DNA of 38,010 nucleotides from Flavobacterium macrobrachii. GTDB taxonomy: Bacteria; Bacteroidota; Bacteroidia; Flavobacteriales; Flavobacteriaceae. The position numbers and the translations under genes were made by a program. Positions within the stretch are counted from its first letter, which is position 1. The number at the start of each line of letters is the position of its first letter. The DNA lies in contig NZ_JACTAC010000028.1 of NCBI RefSeq assembly GCF_014486675.1, positions 1 to 38,010 of the forward strand, written 5' to 3'. Positions 7,517 to 16,257 of the stretch are shown one piece after another. The notes beneath the pieces are model-generated. The model had not been told where the DNA came from. It was given only the letters and a program-made list of their open reading frames with translations, and made no database searches.

Positions 7517-10018
7517 ATGCAAAAGCTTTACAAATCGGTTATTCTTTTTTTACTAGTATCTTTCCAAATTGGTTTTGCACAACGACCAACTAAACCAACA
7601 TCGGTAGAAATTTACCATCAAATACAAAAACTGAACTTTCTGGGTTCAGTTTTATACATTGCAGCTCATCCTGACGACGAAAATACCCGATTAATTTCCT
7701 ATTTGTCCAATGATAAAAAAGCTAGAACAGGTTATTTATCTCTAACTCGTGGCGATGGCGGACAAAACTTAATTGGAACCGAACTACGAGAATTGCTTGG
7801 CGTTATTAGAACTCAAGAACTTATCGAAGCTCGAAAAATTGATGGTGGCGAACAGTTTTTCTCTCGTGCCAATGACTTTGGTTTTTCAAAAAACCCAACA
7901 GAAACATTAGAAATTTGGGATAAAAATCAGGTTTTGAGTGACGTTGTTTGGGCAATTAGAAAGTTTCAACCCGATGTCATCATTAACCGATTTGATCATC
8001 GCTCGCCTGGAACAACTCATGGTCATCACACCGCTTCGGCTATGTTGAGTTTAGAAGCTTTTGATATAGTTAACAATAAAACCATTTATCCTGAACAATT
8101 AAAATATGTTTCAACTTGGCAACCTAAACGAATATTTTTCAACACTTCGTGGTGGTTTTATGGCAGCAAAGAAAAGTTTGAAAAAGCCGATAAATCGACA
8201 CAAACCAAGTTAAACATTGGAACGTATTATCAAAGTTTGGGTAAATCCAATCAAGAAATTGCAGCTTTAAGCAGAAGTTGTCATCAGTCACAAGGTTTCG
8301 GAAATACTGGAACTCGCGGTGAAGAAGACGAATATTTAGAATTTCTAAAAGGCGAAAAACTCAACGACAATACTAATCTTTTTGAAGGAATTGACACTTC
8401 TTGGAACCGAGTTCAAGGCGGAAAAACTATTGGTGATATTTTAAATGCAGTGGAAAAAAACTTCGATTTCAAAAATCCTTCGGCTAGTATTCCTGAATTG
8501 GTTAAAGCGTATGCTTTAATCCAAAATCTATCGGATAAACATTGGAAAGAAGTCAAAACAGAAGAAATCAAGAAAATCATTGCGGCTTGTGCTGGTTTAT
8601 ACTTTGAAGCTGTTGCCGATGTTCAAGAAATTACGCCAGATAGTCCGTTAAAAATTAAACTTGAAGTTATTAATAGAAGTTCAATTCCGATGAAACTTAC
8701 TGGAATTGGCGCTATTCCAACCTATGAAACTAAAGAGAAAAAAATCATTGATTTAAAAAATAACGTTCCTTTTACCGAAACTACTTCGTTAAACTTAAAT
8801 AACACCATTGATTACACCAATGCCTATTGGCTTAATCAAGTTGGAACCGACGGAATGTATCGAGTAGATGAACAAGAAAAAATAGGTTTACCCGATGTTA
8901 TTCGCCAAGTTACCGTTGGATTTTGGATTGAAATTCTGGGTGTGGAAATTCCGTTTGATAGAAAAGTAGTTTACAAATACAACGACGATGTTAAAGGTGA
9001 AGTCTATCAACCGCTTGATATTGTCCCAGTTGCTACTTCAACTATTGCTGAAAAAGTGTATATTTTCAACAACGACCGAAGCAAAACCGTAACCGTAAAA
9101 GTAAAAGCCGGAAAAGATAAAATTGCAGGAAACGTAAAATTACAACTTCCAGAAAACTGGTCAGTTTCGCCTGTTGAAATTCCGTTTTCGTTAGACAGAA
9201 AAGGCGAAGAAGTTTTGGCAGTTTTCAATGTTTCGCCTTCTAAAGAAATTAGTGAAATTGAAATCAAAAGCATTGTAACCGTTGATAATCAGATTTTTGA
9301 TAAAGAAAAAATCGACATCAACTATCCGCACATATACAAACAAATGGTTTTAAAACCTGCTGTTGCCAATGCCATTCGATTAAAAATTAAAACCAAAAGT
9401 GAAAAAATCGCATACATTATGGGTGCAGGCGACGAAATTCCAAAAAGCTTACAACAAATGGGTTATGAAGTAGAAATTATTAAAGCTGAAGCTATTTCTG
9501 CTGAAAAGTTAAGTTCATTTGACGTTGTTATCACTGGAATTCGTGCCTATAACGTAGTAAATGCTTTGGCTTACAAACAAAAAATACTTTTAGATTTTGT
9601 CAAAAATGGAAAAACTATGATTGTACAATACAACACTTTGGACGATTTAGTTTCTAAAGAAATGGCACCATTTCCATTAAAAATTTCTCGTGACCGAGTT
9701 ACCGAAGAAGATGCTGATGTTCGCTTTTTAGCACCAAATCATCCCGTTTTAAATTATCCAAACAAAATTACCATTGACGATTTTAAAGGTTGGAAACAAG
9801 AACAAGGTTTATATTATCCAAGTGAATGGGACAAAGCATTCACTCCTATTTTATCGGCAAATGATACTGGCGAAAAGCCAAAAGACGGCGCATTGCTTAT
9901 TGCAAAATATGGCAAAGGAAATTACATTTACACAGGATTGAGCTTTTTTAGAGAGTTGCCCGAAGGCGTTTCTGGAGCATTCCGATTAATAGCAAACATG
10001 ATTGCAATTGGTAAATAA
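7517..10018 (+). CDS. PIG-L family deacetylase with large C-terminal extension
   Basis: An exported 833-aa protein with a signal peptide at 1-22 (ending FAQ). The PIG-L/LmbE zinc deacetylase domain covers about residues 40-290, with HPDDE at 51-55 and the third metal-ligand motif HGHH at 168-171. Substrates in this family are usually N-acetylglucosamine-containing glycans or glycolipids. A beta-rich middle region follows (about 350-620), including an NPCBM/NEW3-like segment (VTVKVKAGKDKIAGNVKLQLPENW is representative). The last 200 residues (from KIAYIMGAGDEIPKSL, about 630) look like an amidotransferase or ThuA-like fold. The family usually has this long form in Bacteroidetes. The gene sits directly before a 35-aa membrane protein and a symporter, which suggests release and uptake of one substrate. 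Confidence 0.9.
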   Translation: MQKLYKSVILFLLVSFQIGFAQRPTKPTSVEIYHQIQKLNFLGSVLYIAAHPDDENTRLISYLSNDKKARTGYLSLTRGDGGQNLIGTELRELLGVIRTQELIEARKIDGGEQFFSRANDFGFSKNPTETLEIWDKNQVLSDVVWAIRKFQPDVIINRFDHRSPGTTHGHHTASAMLSLEAFDIVNNKTIYPEQLKYVSTWQPKRIFFNTSWWFYGSKEKFEKADKSTQTKLNIGTYYQSLGKSNQEIAALSRSCHQSQGFGNTGTRGEEDEYLEFLKGEKLNDNTNLFEGIDTSWNRVQGGKTIGDILNAVEKNFDFKNPSASIPELVKAYALIQNLSDKHWKEVKTEEIKKIIAACAGLYFEAVADVQEITPDSPLKIKLEVINRSSIPMKLTGIGAIPTYETKEKKIIDLKNNVPFTETTSLNLNNTIDYTNAYWLNQVGTDGMYRVDEQEKIGLPDVIRQVTVGFWIEILGVEIPFDRKVVYKYNDDVKGEVYQPLDIVPVATSTIAEKVYIFNNDRSKTVTVKVKAGKDKIAGNVKLQLPENWSVSPVEIPFSLDRKGEEVLAVFNVSPSKEISEIEIKSIVTVDNQIFDKEKIDINYPHIYKQMVLKPAVANAIRLKIKTKSEKIAYIMGAGDEIPKSLQQMGYEVEIIKAEAISAEKLSSFDVVITGIRAYNVVNALAYKQKILLDFVKNGKTMIVQYNTLDDLVSKEMAPFPLKISRDRVTEEDADVRFLAPNHPVLNYPNKITIDDFKGWKQEQGLYYPSEWDKAFTPILSANDTGEKPKDGALLIAKYGKGNYIYTGLSFFRELPEGVSGAFRLIANMIAIGK

Positions 10019-10020
10019 TT

Positions 10021-10128
10021 ATGGAAACAAACAAAAAATCTTCTTGGAAAAATAGCTATACTTGGGTTTTATTGGCCAATGCTATTTACATCATTATCTT
10101 TTTTCTACTAATGCAATTATTCTATTAA
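10021..10128 (+). CDS. 35-aa single-span membrane protein
   Basis: ATG at 10021, two nt after the PIG-L stop, opens a 35-codon frame ending TAA at 10126-10128. The symporter ATG follows one nt later. Residues 1-12 are polar and basic (METNKKSSWKNS). Residues 13-35 form one hydrophobic helix rich in Ile, Leu and Phe (YTWVLLANAIYIIIFFLL), predicting N-in topology. Tight packing between two long genes and the clean membrane pattern support a real gene. It may be a small partner subunit of the symporter, by analogy with other transporters that have tiny subunits. I know of no named family. Confidence 0.7.
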   Translation: METNKKSSWKNSYTWVLLANAIYIIIFFLLMQLFY

Positions 10129-10129
10129 T

Positions 10130-11854
10130 ATGCAACAACTTGACTGGATTATATTATCGGTAACACTACTTTTTATCGTTTTCTATGGCGTTTATAAAAC
10201 CAAAGGAAGTGCCAACGTAGAAGAATATATTTTGGGCAACAAGGAAACGCCTTGGTGGACAGTTGGTTTATCCGTAATGGCGACACAAGCCAGTGCGATT
10301 ACTTTTTTATCAACTCCAGGACAAGCATATCACGACGGAATGGGTTTTGTGCAATTTTATTTTGGCTTACCTATTGCGATGGTTGTGATTTCTATGACGT
10401 TTATTCCTATTTATCATAAGTTAAAAGTTTACACCGCTTATGAATATCTCGAACAACGATTTGACTTAAAAACACGTTCGTTTACAGCCGTTTTATTCTT
10501 AATACAGCGTGGTTTAGGAACAGGTTTAACCATTTATGCGCCATCCATTATTCTTTCGGCTGTATTGGGTTGGAACTTAACGATGTTGAACATCATTATT
10601 GGAATTTTGGTAATTATTTACACGTTTACTGGCGGAACAAAAGCGGTAAACGTTACTCAAAAACAACAAATGTTTGTCATCATGAGCGGAATGTTTATCA
10701 CGTTTTTCTTGATATTACATTATTTGCCAAACGATATGACGTTTTCTAATGCAATGCATATTGCTGGTGCCAATGACAAAATGAATGTACTTGATTTCTC
10801 CTTTGATCCCGAAAATCGATATACTTTTTGGAGCGGAATTACCGGAGGTTTTTTCTTGATGCTTTCCTATTTTGGAACGGATCAATCTCAAGTTGGACGT
10901 TATCTATCTGGAAAATCAGACAAAGAAAGCCAAATGGGATTAATTATGAATGGTTTCTTAAAAGTACCTATGCAATTTTTCATATTGTTGACTGGCGTAA
11001 TGGTTTTTGTTTTCTTCCAATTCAATCCGGTTCCGTTACATTTTAATCCAGTAAACCGCGGTGCAATTGAAAAATCAATTTATGCTGATGAATACAATTC
11101 ACTTGAAAAACAACTCAATCAATTAAGCGAAGAAAAAAAGGAATTCAACTTGTTGTACATCGACCATTTGAACCAAAATTATGACAATCCCATACTAAGA
11201 AGAAAACTGAGTTCACTTTCTGAAAAAGAAAAAGATTTACACGACCAAGCCAAAGTTATCATTCAAAAAGTAGATGCCAAAGCCGAAACTAATGATAAAG
11301 ATTACGTTTTTATCTATTTCATCTTGAATTATTTACCTTCGGGATTAATTGGACTTTTATTGGCGGTTATTCTTTCGGCGGCAATGTCTTCATCGGCTTC
11401 GGGATTAACTGCACTGGCTTCTACCACAGCGATTGACATTTATAAACGAAATGTAAAAGGTCAAAAATCAGACAAACACTATGTTGATGCAACCAAATAT
11501 TTCACATTGCTTTGGGGAATTATTGCTATCCTTTTTGCTTGCGTTGGAACGTTATTTGAAAACTTAATTCAGTTGGTAAACATTGTAGGTTCCATATTTT
11601 ACGGAACTGTTTTAGGTGTTTTCTTGGTAGGTTTTTATGTGAAATATGTGAAAGCCAATGCTATATTTTTAGGTGCCGTAATTAGTCAAACCACTATTTT
11701 CTTCATCTATTATTATGCTATTCACATTCATTCAAATGGACAAGAAAAGCTAGGTTATTTATGGTTGAATTTCATTGGTGCATCGTTAACCGTAATTCTA
11801 TCGATTGTATTTCAAACCTTTATTAAAAGTAAACCCAAAGAAATTACAGCATAA
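10130..11854 (+). CDS. Sodium:solute symporter (SSS family)
   Basis: 574 aa, with about 13 predicted transmembrane helices of the LeuT-like SSS fold. Conserved parts include VEEYILGNKETPWWTVGLSVMATQASAITFLSTPGQAY (the unwound TM1 region, split motif), TGGTKAVNVTQKQQ, and ILSAAMSSSASGLTALASTTAIDIYKR, the sodium-site helix of TM8 in the family. A charged cytoplasmic or periplasmic insert at about 320-385 (LEKQLNQLSEEKKEFN) is coiled-coil-like. The solute is unknown. The PIG-L gene upstream suggests a sugar or amino-sugar derivative. It is translationally close to the 35-aa protein and ends at a strong bidirectional terminator. Confidence 0.9.
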   Translation: MQQLDWIILSVTLLFIVFYGVYKTKGSANVEEYILGNKETPWWTVGLSVMATQASAITFLSTPGQAYHDGMGFVQFYFGLPIAMVVISMTFIPIYHKLKVYTAYEYLEQRFDLKTRSFTAVLFLIQRGLGTGLTIYAPSIILSAVLGWNLTMLNIIIGILVIIYTFTGGTKAVNVTQKQQMFVIMSGMFITFFLILHYLPNDMTFSNAMHIAGANDKMNVLDFSFDPENRYTFWSGITGGFFLMLSYFGTDQSQVGRYLSGKSDKESQMGLIMNGFLKVPMQFFILLTGVMVFVFFQFNPVPLHFNPVNRGAIEKSIYADEYNSLEKQLNQLSEEKKEFNLLYIDHLNQNYDNPILRRKLSSLSEKEKDLHDQAKVIIQKVDAKAETNDKDYVFIYFILNYLPSGLIGLLLAVILSAAMSSSASGLTALASTTAIDIYKRNVKGQKSDKHYVDATKYFTLLWGIIAILFACVGTLFENLIQLVNIVGSIFYGTVLGVFLVGFYVKYVKANAIFLGAVISQTTIFFIYYYAIHIHSNGQEKLGYLWLNFIGASLTVILSIVFQTFIKSKPKEITA

Positions 11855-11889
11855 AAAAAAGCCACGAGAATTAAATTTCGTGGCTTTTA
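11855..11889. terminator. Bidirectional intrinsic terminator
   Basis: AAAAGCCACGA (11857-11867) and TCGTGGCTTTT (11878-11888) form an 11-bp perfect stem with a 10-nt loop. A-tract on one side and T-tract on the other let it serve both the symporter gene on the plus strand and the convergent DUF2911 gene on the minus strand. Confidence 0.88.
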
Positions 11890-11907
11890 TGTTAAAAGAA
11901 AGAGTTC

Positions 11908-12762
11908 TTATTTTTTACTCCATTCTTTAATGCTGTCGTTGTTCATTTTTACATAATCACCGTTTCCAGCTTTTTCAGCAGCAGCCAATGAAGCTTTAGC
12001 CGTAGTAATTGCTGCAGCTTTATCACCTAATTTAGCTTGGATTAATGATTTTAATCTCAAATGCCAAAATGGTACATCTTGTCCTTCTTTTACTGAACTT
12101 ACTGCTTTGTTAACATATTCTAAAGCTTTTTTCAAATCGCCATCCGCTTGATAGAAATATTGTGCTGCAGAAAAATAGTCATTTCCTGTTGGACCAGCTA
12201 ACACTTTTTCAATGCTAGCCATAGCTGCTTTTTTAGTTGGTACTTCAAACTTGATAGAAACCATTGTTTTTTCCCAAGAAATATCCAAAGTTGCGCTATC
12301 GTTAGTCAAGTTATTTACACCAATAGTGAAAGTTTCTACATGGTTTCCTAAAGCCGTTGGATCAACCATAGTGCTCAAAGCTACTTTGTTTGCGTCCCAA
12401 TTTTCTGGCGTTCCCCAATTTTCAGTATCCGTATAGAAAATAACTTCCCACATATCCGCTTTTGGAGTAGTGAAAATGGCGTACTTACCTTTTTTTAAAG
12501 TGTTTCCTTTAATTACTACATCATCACTGAAAGTTACCATTGAGTTTTGGTTTGCACCTGTTCTCCAAAGTTTTCCAAAAGGAACTAAATCACCAAAAAC
12601 AACTCTTCCTTTTGCACTTGGACGAGAATATTCTACCGTTACATCAGTTAAACCCACAACTTGATTTGCTGTAGTTTTTGGACTTGATTGAGGCGTTTTT
12701 ACCTGAGCTTCAATAGTGAAATTGGCAATCAAAACTGCCAAAACAAAAATAATTTTTTTCAT
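11908..12762 (-). CDS. Exported DUF2911 protein
   Basis: 284 aa with a signal peptide (1-19, ending IEA-Q). Residues ~25-170 are the DUF2911 domain: SPKTTANQVVGLTDVTVEYSRPSAKGRVVFG, then LVPFGKLWRTGANQNSMVTFSDDVVIKG, then GKYAIFTTP and FYTDTENWG. The C-terminal 100 residues (AMASIEKVLAGPTGNDYFSAAQYFYQADGDLKKALEYVNKAV) look like a pair of TPR-type helical repeats. Function is not known for this family, which is frequent in Bacteroidetes. It is monocistronic, with a good promoter (TTG-N17-TAAATTTG) on its 5' side and the shared terminator at its 3' side. Confidence 0.92.
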   Translation of the reverse strand: MKKIIFVLAVLIANFTIEAQVKTPQSSPKTTANQVVGLTDVTVEYSRPSAKGRVVFGDLVPFGKLWRTGANQNSMVTFSDDVVIKGNTLKKGKYAIFTTPKADMWEVIFYTDTENWGTPENWDANKVALSTMVDPTALGNHVETFTIGVNNLTNDSATLDISWEKTMVSIKFEVPTKKAAMASIEKVLAGPTGNDYFSAAQYFYQADGDLKKALEYVNKAVSSVKEGQDVPFWHLRLKSLIQAKLGDKAAAITTAKASLAAAEKAGNGDYVKMNNDSIKEWSKK

Positions 12763-12781
12763 AATGTTTTATTTAATTGGT

Positions 12782-12809
12782 CAAATTTACAAATAGTTGA
12801 AGACTTCAA
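12782..12809 (-). promoter_or_regulatory. Promoter of the DUF2911 gene
   Basis: On the minus strand TTG (12809-12807), a 17-nt spacer, then TAAATTTG (12789-12782), fitting the flavobacterial consensus TTG/TAnnTTTG. It ends 19 nt before the ATG. Confidence 0.65.
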
Positions 12810-12898
12810 ATGTTAATTAAAACTTAAATAGCTGTATTTTTGTTTAACAAAACACACAAATAATTAAACACTTTGTATCTTTACGCAAAATAAATGAA

Positions 12899-13378
12899 AT
12901 GAAAATCTACAGATTACACACTAAACAAAATTTACCAATTTCAATAGATGAAGCATGGGATTTATTATCAGATCCAAAGAATTTACAGAAAATAACTCCA
13001 GATTACATGGGTTTCAAAATTCTTTCTGGTGCAGACAGACCAATGTTTCCTGGACAAATCATTCAATATATAGTTACACCAGTATTTGGAATTCCAGCCA
13101 AATGGGTTACAGAAATCACACATGTTGTTGACAAAAAATATTTTGTTGACGAACAACGTTTTGGTCCTTACTCCTTGTGGCATCATAAACATTTTATTAA
13201 AGAAATTCCTGGTGGTGTAGAAATGGAAGATATCGTTGATTACAAAGTTCCGATGGGAATTTTAGGTCAATTGGTACATCCTTTTTTAGTTAAACCCAAA
13301 CTGAATGAAATATTCGAATACAGAAGAAATAAGCTAATCGAAATGTTTGGTGAATTTGATAGTAAAAATTCCAAATAA
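12899..13378 (+). CDS. SRPBCC-fold (START-like) protein
   Basis: 159 aa, cytosolic, with the ligand-binding SRPBCC pattern: LPISIDEAWDLLSDPKNLQKITPDYMGFKIL at the N-terminus, then a curved sheet (GQIIQYIVTPVFGIPAKWVTEITHV) and YSLWHHKHFIKEIPGGVEMEDIVDYKVPMG near the C-terminus. Relatives often lie beside photolyase genes in many bacteria, as here (SDR and photolyase follow on the same strand). The bound ligand is unknown. A TATCTTTA box at about 12876 resembles the -7 element but differs at the last base. Confidence 0.85.
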   Translation: MKIYRLHTKQNLPISIDEAWDLLSDPKNLQKITPDYMGFKILSGADRPMFPGQIIQYIVTPVFGIPAKWVTEITHVVDKKYFVDEQRFGPYSLWHHKHFIKEIPGGVEMEDIVDYKVPMGILGQLVHPFLVKPKLNEIFEYRRNKLIEMFGEFDSKNSK

Positions 13379-13419
13379 TAACTTTAAATAAAGAGGCCTA
13401 AACTGTCTCGTTACTCACA

Positions 13420-14127
13420 ATGACAATCATGAAAAATATATTACTTATTGGCGGTTCCTATGGTATTGGACTTGCCATAGCCAAAGAATTACAATATGAG
13501 AATAAAATATTCATTGCTTCAAGAAGCAATGAAGAAATTACAGAGATGAATGTAACTCATATTCCATTTGATGCTACAACTGACACATTGGATACAACAA
13601 AATTACCAGAAATAATCGACGGATTGGTATATTGTCCTGGAAGTATTAATTTACGTCCGTTTCGTGGTTTGAAGCCCGAAGCATTTGAACAAGATTTACA
13701 AATCAATTTTATTAGTTTGGTGAAAGTTATCCAATCGGTTTTACCCAATTTGACGGCTTCCAATCAATCTAGTATTGTGCTTTTTAGTTCGGTTGCAGCA
13801 AGTATGGGAATGCCTTTTCACACCTCGGTTGCTGCTGCAAAAGGTGCCATCGAAGGATTTGCAAAAGCATTAGCCGCAGAATATGCTCCAAAAGTTAGAG
13901 TAAATGTTATTGCACCATCATTAACCGATACGCCATTGGCAGAAAAGTTTTTGAGCAATGATGAGAAAAAAGAAAAATCGGCACAAAGACATCCACTAAA
14001 AAGAGTTGGAACTTCTGACGATATGGCGCAAATGGCTAGTTTTTTATTGTCTGAAAAAAGCAGTTGGATATCGGGACAAATTTTCCATGTTGATGGCGGA
14101 ATGTCAACTTTACTTACCAATCAATAA
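13420..14127 (+). CDS. SDR-family protein lacking the catalytic tyrosine
   Basis: 235 aa, short-chain dehydrogenase/reductase fold. The nucleotide-binding loop is IGGSYGIGLAIA (residues 10-21). YCPGSI replaces the usual NNAG. The active-site Ser is in LFSSVAAS and the Asn in QINFIS. C-terminal blocks VRVNVIAPSLTDTPLAEKF and SWISGQIFHVDGGMSTL are normal. At the YxxxK position the sequence reads VAAAK (Val137, Lys141), so the tyrosine that normally donates the proton is missing. It may be a binding protein or use different chemistry. It lies 41 nt after the SRPBCC gene and before the photolyase. Start could be ATG 13420 or ATG 13429. Confidence 0.88.
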   Translation: MTIMKNILLIGGSYGIGLAIAKELQYENKIFIASRSNEEITEMNVTHIPFDATTDTLDTTKLPEIIDGLVYCPGSINLRPFRGLKPEAFEQDLQINFISLVKVIQSVLPNLTASNQSSIVLFSSVAASMGMPFHTSVAAAKGAIEGFAKALAAEYAPKVRVNVIAPSLTDTPLAEKFLSNDEKKEKSAQRHPLKRVGTSDDMAQMASFLLSEKSSWISGQIFHVDGGMSTLLTNQ

Positions 14128-14320
14128 ATTCAAGTTCAACTTCACAAATCAAGTTCAAATTCAAAAATCAAGTTCAACCTCAAAATCAATTGGAATTTGA
14201 AAATTTAAAATGTTTTTGAAATAAAATTATAATTTTGAAATTGATTTTTGAAGTTGACTTTTGAAATTGATTTTTGAAATTGATTTTTGAAGTTGCTTTT
14301 GATATTGAAATTTTAAAAAT
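14128..14320. repeat. Word-repeat island with inverted second half (TTCAAAAATCAAG type)
   Basis: Left part (14130-14190) repeats TCAAGTTCAA and TCAAAAATCAAG. After an AT spacer, the right part (14237-14305) repeats TTTTTGAAATTGA and TTTTTGAAGTTGAC, which are the reverse complements. RNA could fold into one long hairpin. The same words occur at 22818-23020. Confidence 0.75.
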
Positions 14321-15607
14321 ATGAACATATTCTGGTTTCGACGCGATTTACGATTAGACGATAATGTTGGACTTTTTCACGCTTTAAATGCTGATGAAGA
14401 AGTGCTTCCTATTTTTATTTTTGATGAAACTATTTTGTCGCAACTTCCAAAAGATGATGCGCGAGTTACATTCATTCATCAGCAATTAGAAAATATTCAA
14501 AGTCAACTGCAAAAGATTGGAAAATCATTAGCTGTTTTTCATGGAAAACCATTTGATGTTTATCAAAAATTAATTTCAGAAAATAAAATCAAAGCGGTTT
14601 ATACCAATCATGATTATGAACCTTATGCTCGAAAACGCGATTTGGATTTATACCATTTGTTTAAAGAACATAACATCGAATTTAAAACCAGTAAAGACCA
14701 AGTTATTTTTGAAAAAAGTGAAGTTGTAAAAAACGATGGAACGCCGTATGTAGTTTATACTCCGTATTCTAACAAATGGAAAGAAAATTTCAAAAAAATT
14801 AAGTTAATCGATTACAATTCAGAAGATTATTTAAGTAAAACAGCACTTCACTCCTATCCTTTTTTAAGTTTAGCTGCTATTGGATTTGAAACCTCATCTA
14901 TAAAAGTTACACCATTTGATGTATCAACAACTTTGATTGACAACTACGAAGCTACTCGAAACTTTCCTGCTCTAAATAAAACATCTTATCTCGGAATTTA
15001 TCTGCGTTTTGGTGCGGTTTCTATTAGAAAAATGGTTGCCAAAGCACTTGAAAGTAGAAACGAAACGTTTTTAAAGGAATTAATTTGGAGGGAGTTTTTT
15101 ATGCAAATTCTTTGGCATTTTCCGCATACTAACAAATCGAGTTTTAAACCGAAATATGACGATGTAAAATGGGAAAACAATGAAGTTTTGTTTAAAAAAT
15201 GGTGTGAAGGAAAAACCGGTTATCCTTTTGTAGATGCTGGAATGCGTGAATTGAATAAAACAGGTCATATGCACAATCGTGTGCGAATGATTGTAGCGAG
15301 TTTTTTGTGCAAACATCTTTTAATTGATTGGCGTTGGGGCGAAACCTACTTTGCTAGTAAATTATTGGATTACGAACAAGCAAGCAACGTTGGCAACTGG
15401 CAATGGGCAGCTGGAAGTGGTGTTGATGCTGCGCCTTATTTTAGAATTTTCAATCCAACGGAGCAAATCAAAAAATTTGATAAAGACTTAAAATACATCA
15501 AAAAATGGATACCTGAACTGGAAACCATTCACTATCCAAAACCTATTGTTGAGCACAAAGAAGCGCGAGAAAAATGTTTGAAAGTTTATAAAGAAGCGGT
15601 TGGCTAA
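14321..15607 (+). CDS. Deoxyribodipyrimidine photolyase / cryptochrome family
   Basis: 428 aa, somewhat shorter than E. coli PhrB (472) but complete. The N-terminal Rossmann domain that can hold the antenna cofactor starts MNIFWFRRDLRLDDNVGLFHAL. The C-terminal FAD domain has WREFFMQILWHFP, KWCEGKTGYPFVDAGMRELNKTGHMHNRVRM, and FASKLLDYEQASNVGNWQWAAGSGVDAAPYFRIFNP, including the Asn and Trp residues that contact FAD and the lesion. It would reverse UV-made cyclobutane pyrimidine dimers using blue light. Its last 4 nt overlap the convergent SGNH gene. Upstream are a long repeat island and SDR and SRPBCC genes, a known type of photolyase neighbourhood. Confidence 0.93.
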   Translation: MNIFWFRRDLRLDDNVGLFHALNADEEVLPIFIFDETILSQLPKDDARVTFIHQQLENIQSQLQKIGKSLAVFHGKPFDVYQKLISENKIKAVYTNHDYEPYARKRDLDLYHLFKEHNIEFKTSKDQVIFEKSEVVKNDGTPYVVYTPYSNKWKENFKKIKLIDYNSEDYLSKTALHSYPFLSLAAIGFETSSIKVTPFDVSTTLIDNYEATRNFPALNKTSYLGIYLRFGAVSIRKMVAKALESRNETFLKELIWREFFMQILWHFPHTNKSSFKPKYDDVKWENNEVLFKKWCEGKTGYPFVDAGMRELNKTGHMHNRVRMIVASFLCKHLLIDWRWGETYFASKLLDYEQASNVGNWQWAAGSGVDAAPYFRIFNPTEQIKKFDKDLKYIKKWIPELETIHYPKPIVEHKEAREKCLKVYKEAVG

Positions 15608-16257
15608 TTGTTGACCAAATCCTTCATTTTTTCTACCCAAATAGCATATCCTTTAGCATTCATGTGAAGGTTGTCCTGAATATAAATGTCTTTTCTAGGT
15701 TCGCCGTTTTCTAGCATATCATCCCAAATGTTTACGAAAGTTGCGTTCTTTTTATTTTTCATAAACTGGCTAATCAATTTATTTGTTGCCATCATTCGGT
15801 CTTTCATGTGCCAACGAGAAATAGCTGGTTTTAAAGAAACAAAGATAATTGGAGTTTCTGGGAATTGCTTTCTCAAGGTTTTATAGAACGTTTTATATCG
15901 CTTGAAAACCATTTTCGGAGTTACTTTTTCTGAGCTTGCAATGTCGTTTTCTCCACAATAAATGAAAATCTTTTTTGGCTTGTATTTCAAAACTACATCG
16001 TTTTGAAAATAAATCAAATCCAATAAGGTTGCGCCACCAAAAGCACGATTTACAATATTTTGATTATTAAAATCTGACTTTACGTCTTTCCACAATCTGA
16101 AAGAAGAACTGCCTATAAAAAGCAACATTCCATCATTCGGCTTTTGAATACTGTCTTGTTTTCTGAAAGCTTTTATTTCATTGGTAAATTGATTTTCTTG
16201 CGCAATTGTATTGACAGAAATAAAAAGTATCGAAAGAAGTAAAATTAGTTTTTTCAT
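15604..16257 (-). CDS. Exported SGNH/GDSL hydrolase
   Basis: 217 aa with a signal peptide (1-19, ending TIA-Q). SGNH blocks are all visible: block I FIGSSSFRLW with the nucleophile Ser, block II Gly in NRAFGGATLLD, block III GEND with the oxyanion Asn, and block V DNLHMNAKGY with the catalytic Asp and His. It would hydrolyse an ester such as an acetylated glycan or lipid. Its ATG overlaps the stop of the upstream HAD gene by 4 nt, so the two are coupled. The end of this gene overlaps the photolyase stop on the other strand. Confidence 0.9.
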   Translation of the reverse strand: MKKLILLLSILFISVNTIAQENQFTNEIKAFRKQDSIQKPNDGMLLFIGSSSFRLWKDVKSDFNNQNIVNRAFGGATLLDLIYFQNDVVLKYKPKKIFIYCGENDIASSEKVTPKMVFKRYKTFYKTLRKQFPETPIIFVSLKPAISRWHMKDRMMATNKLISQFMKNKKNATFVNIWDDMLENGEPRKDIYIQDNLHMNAKGYAIWVEKMKDLVNN

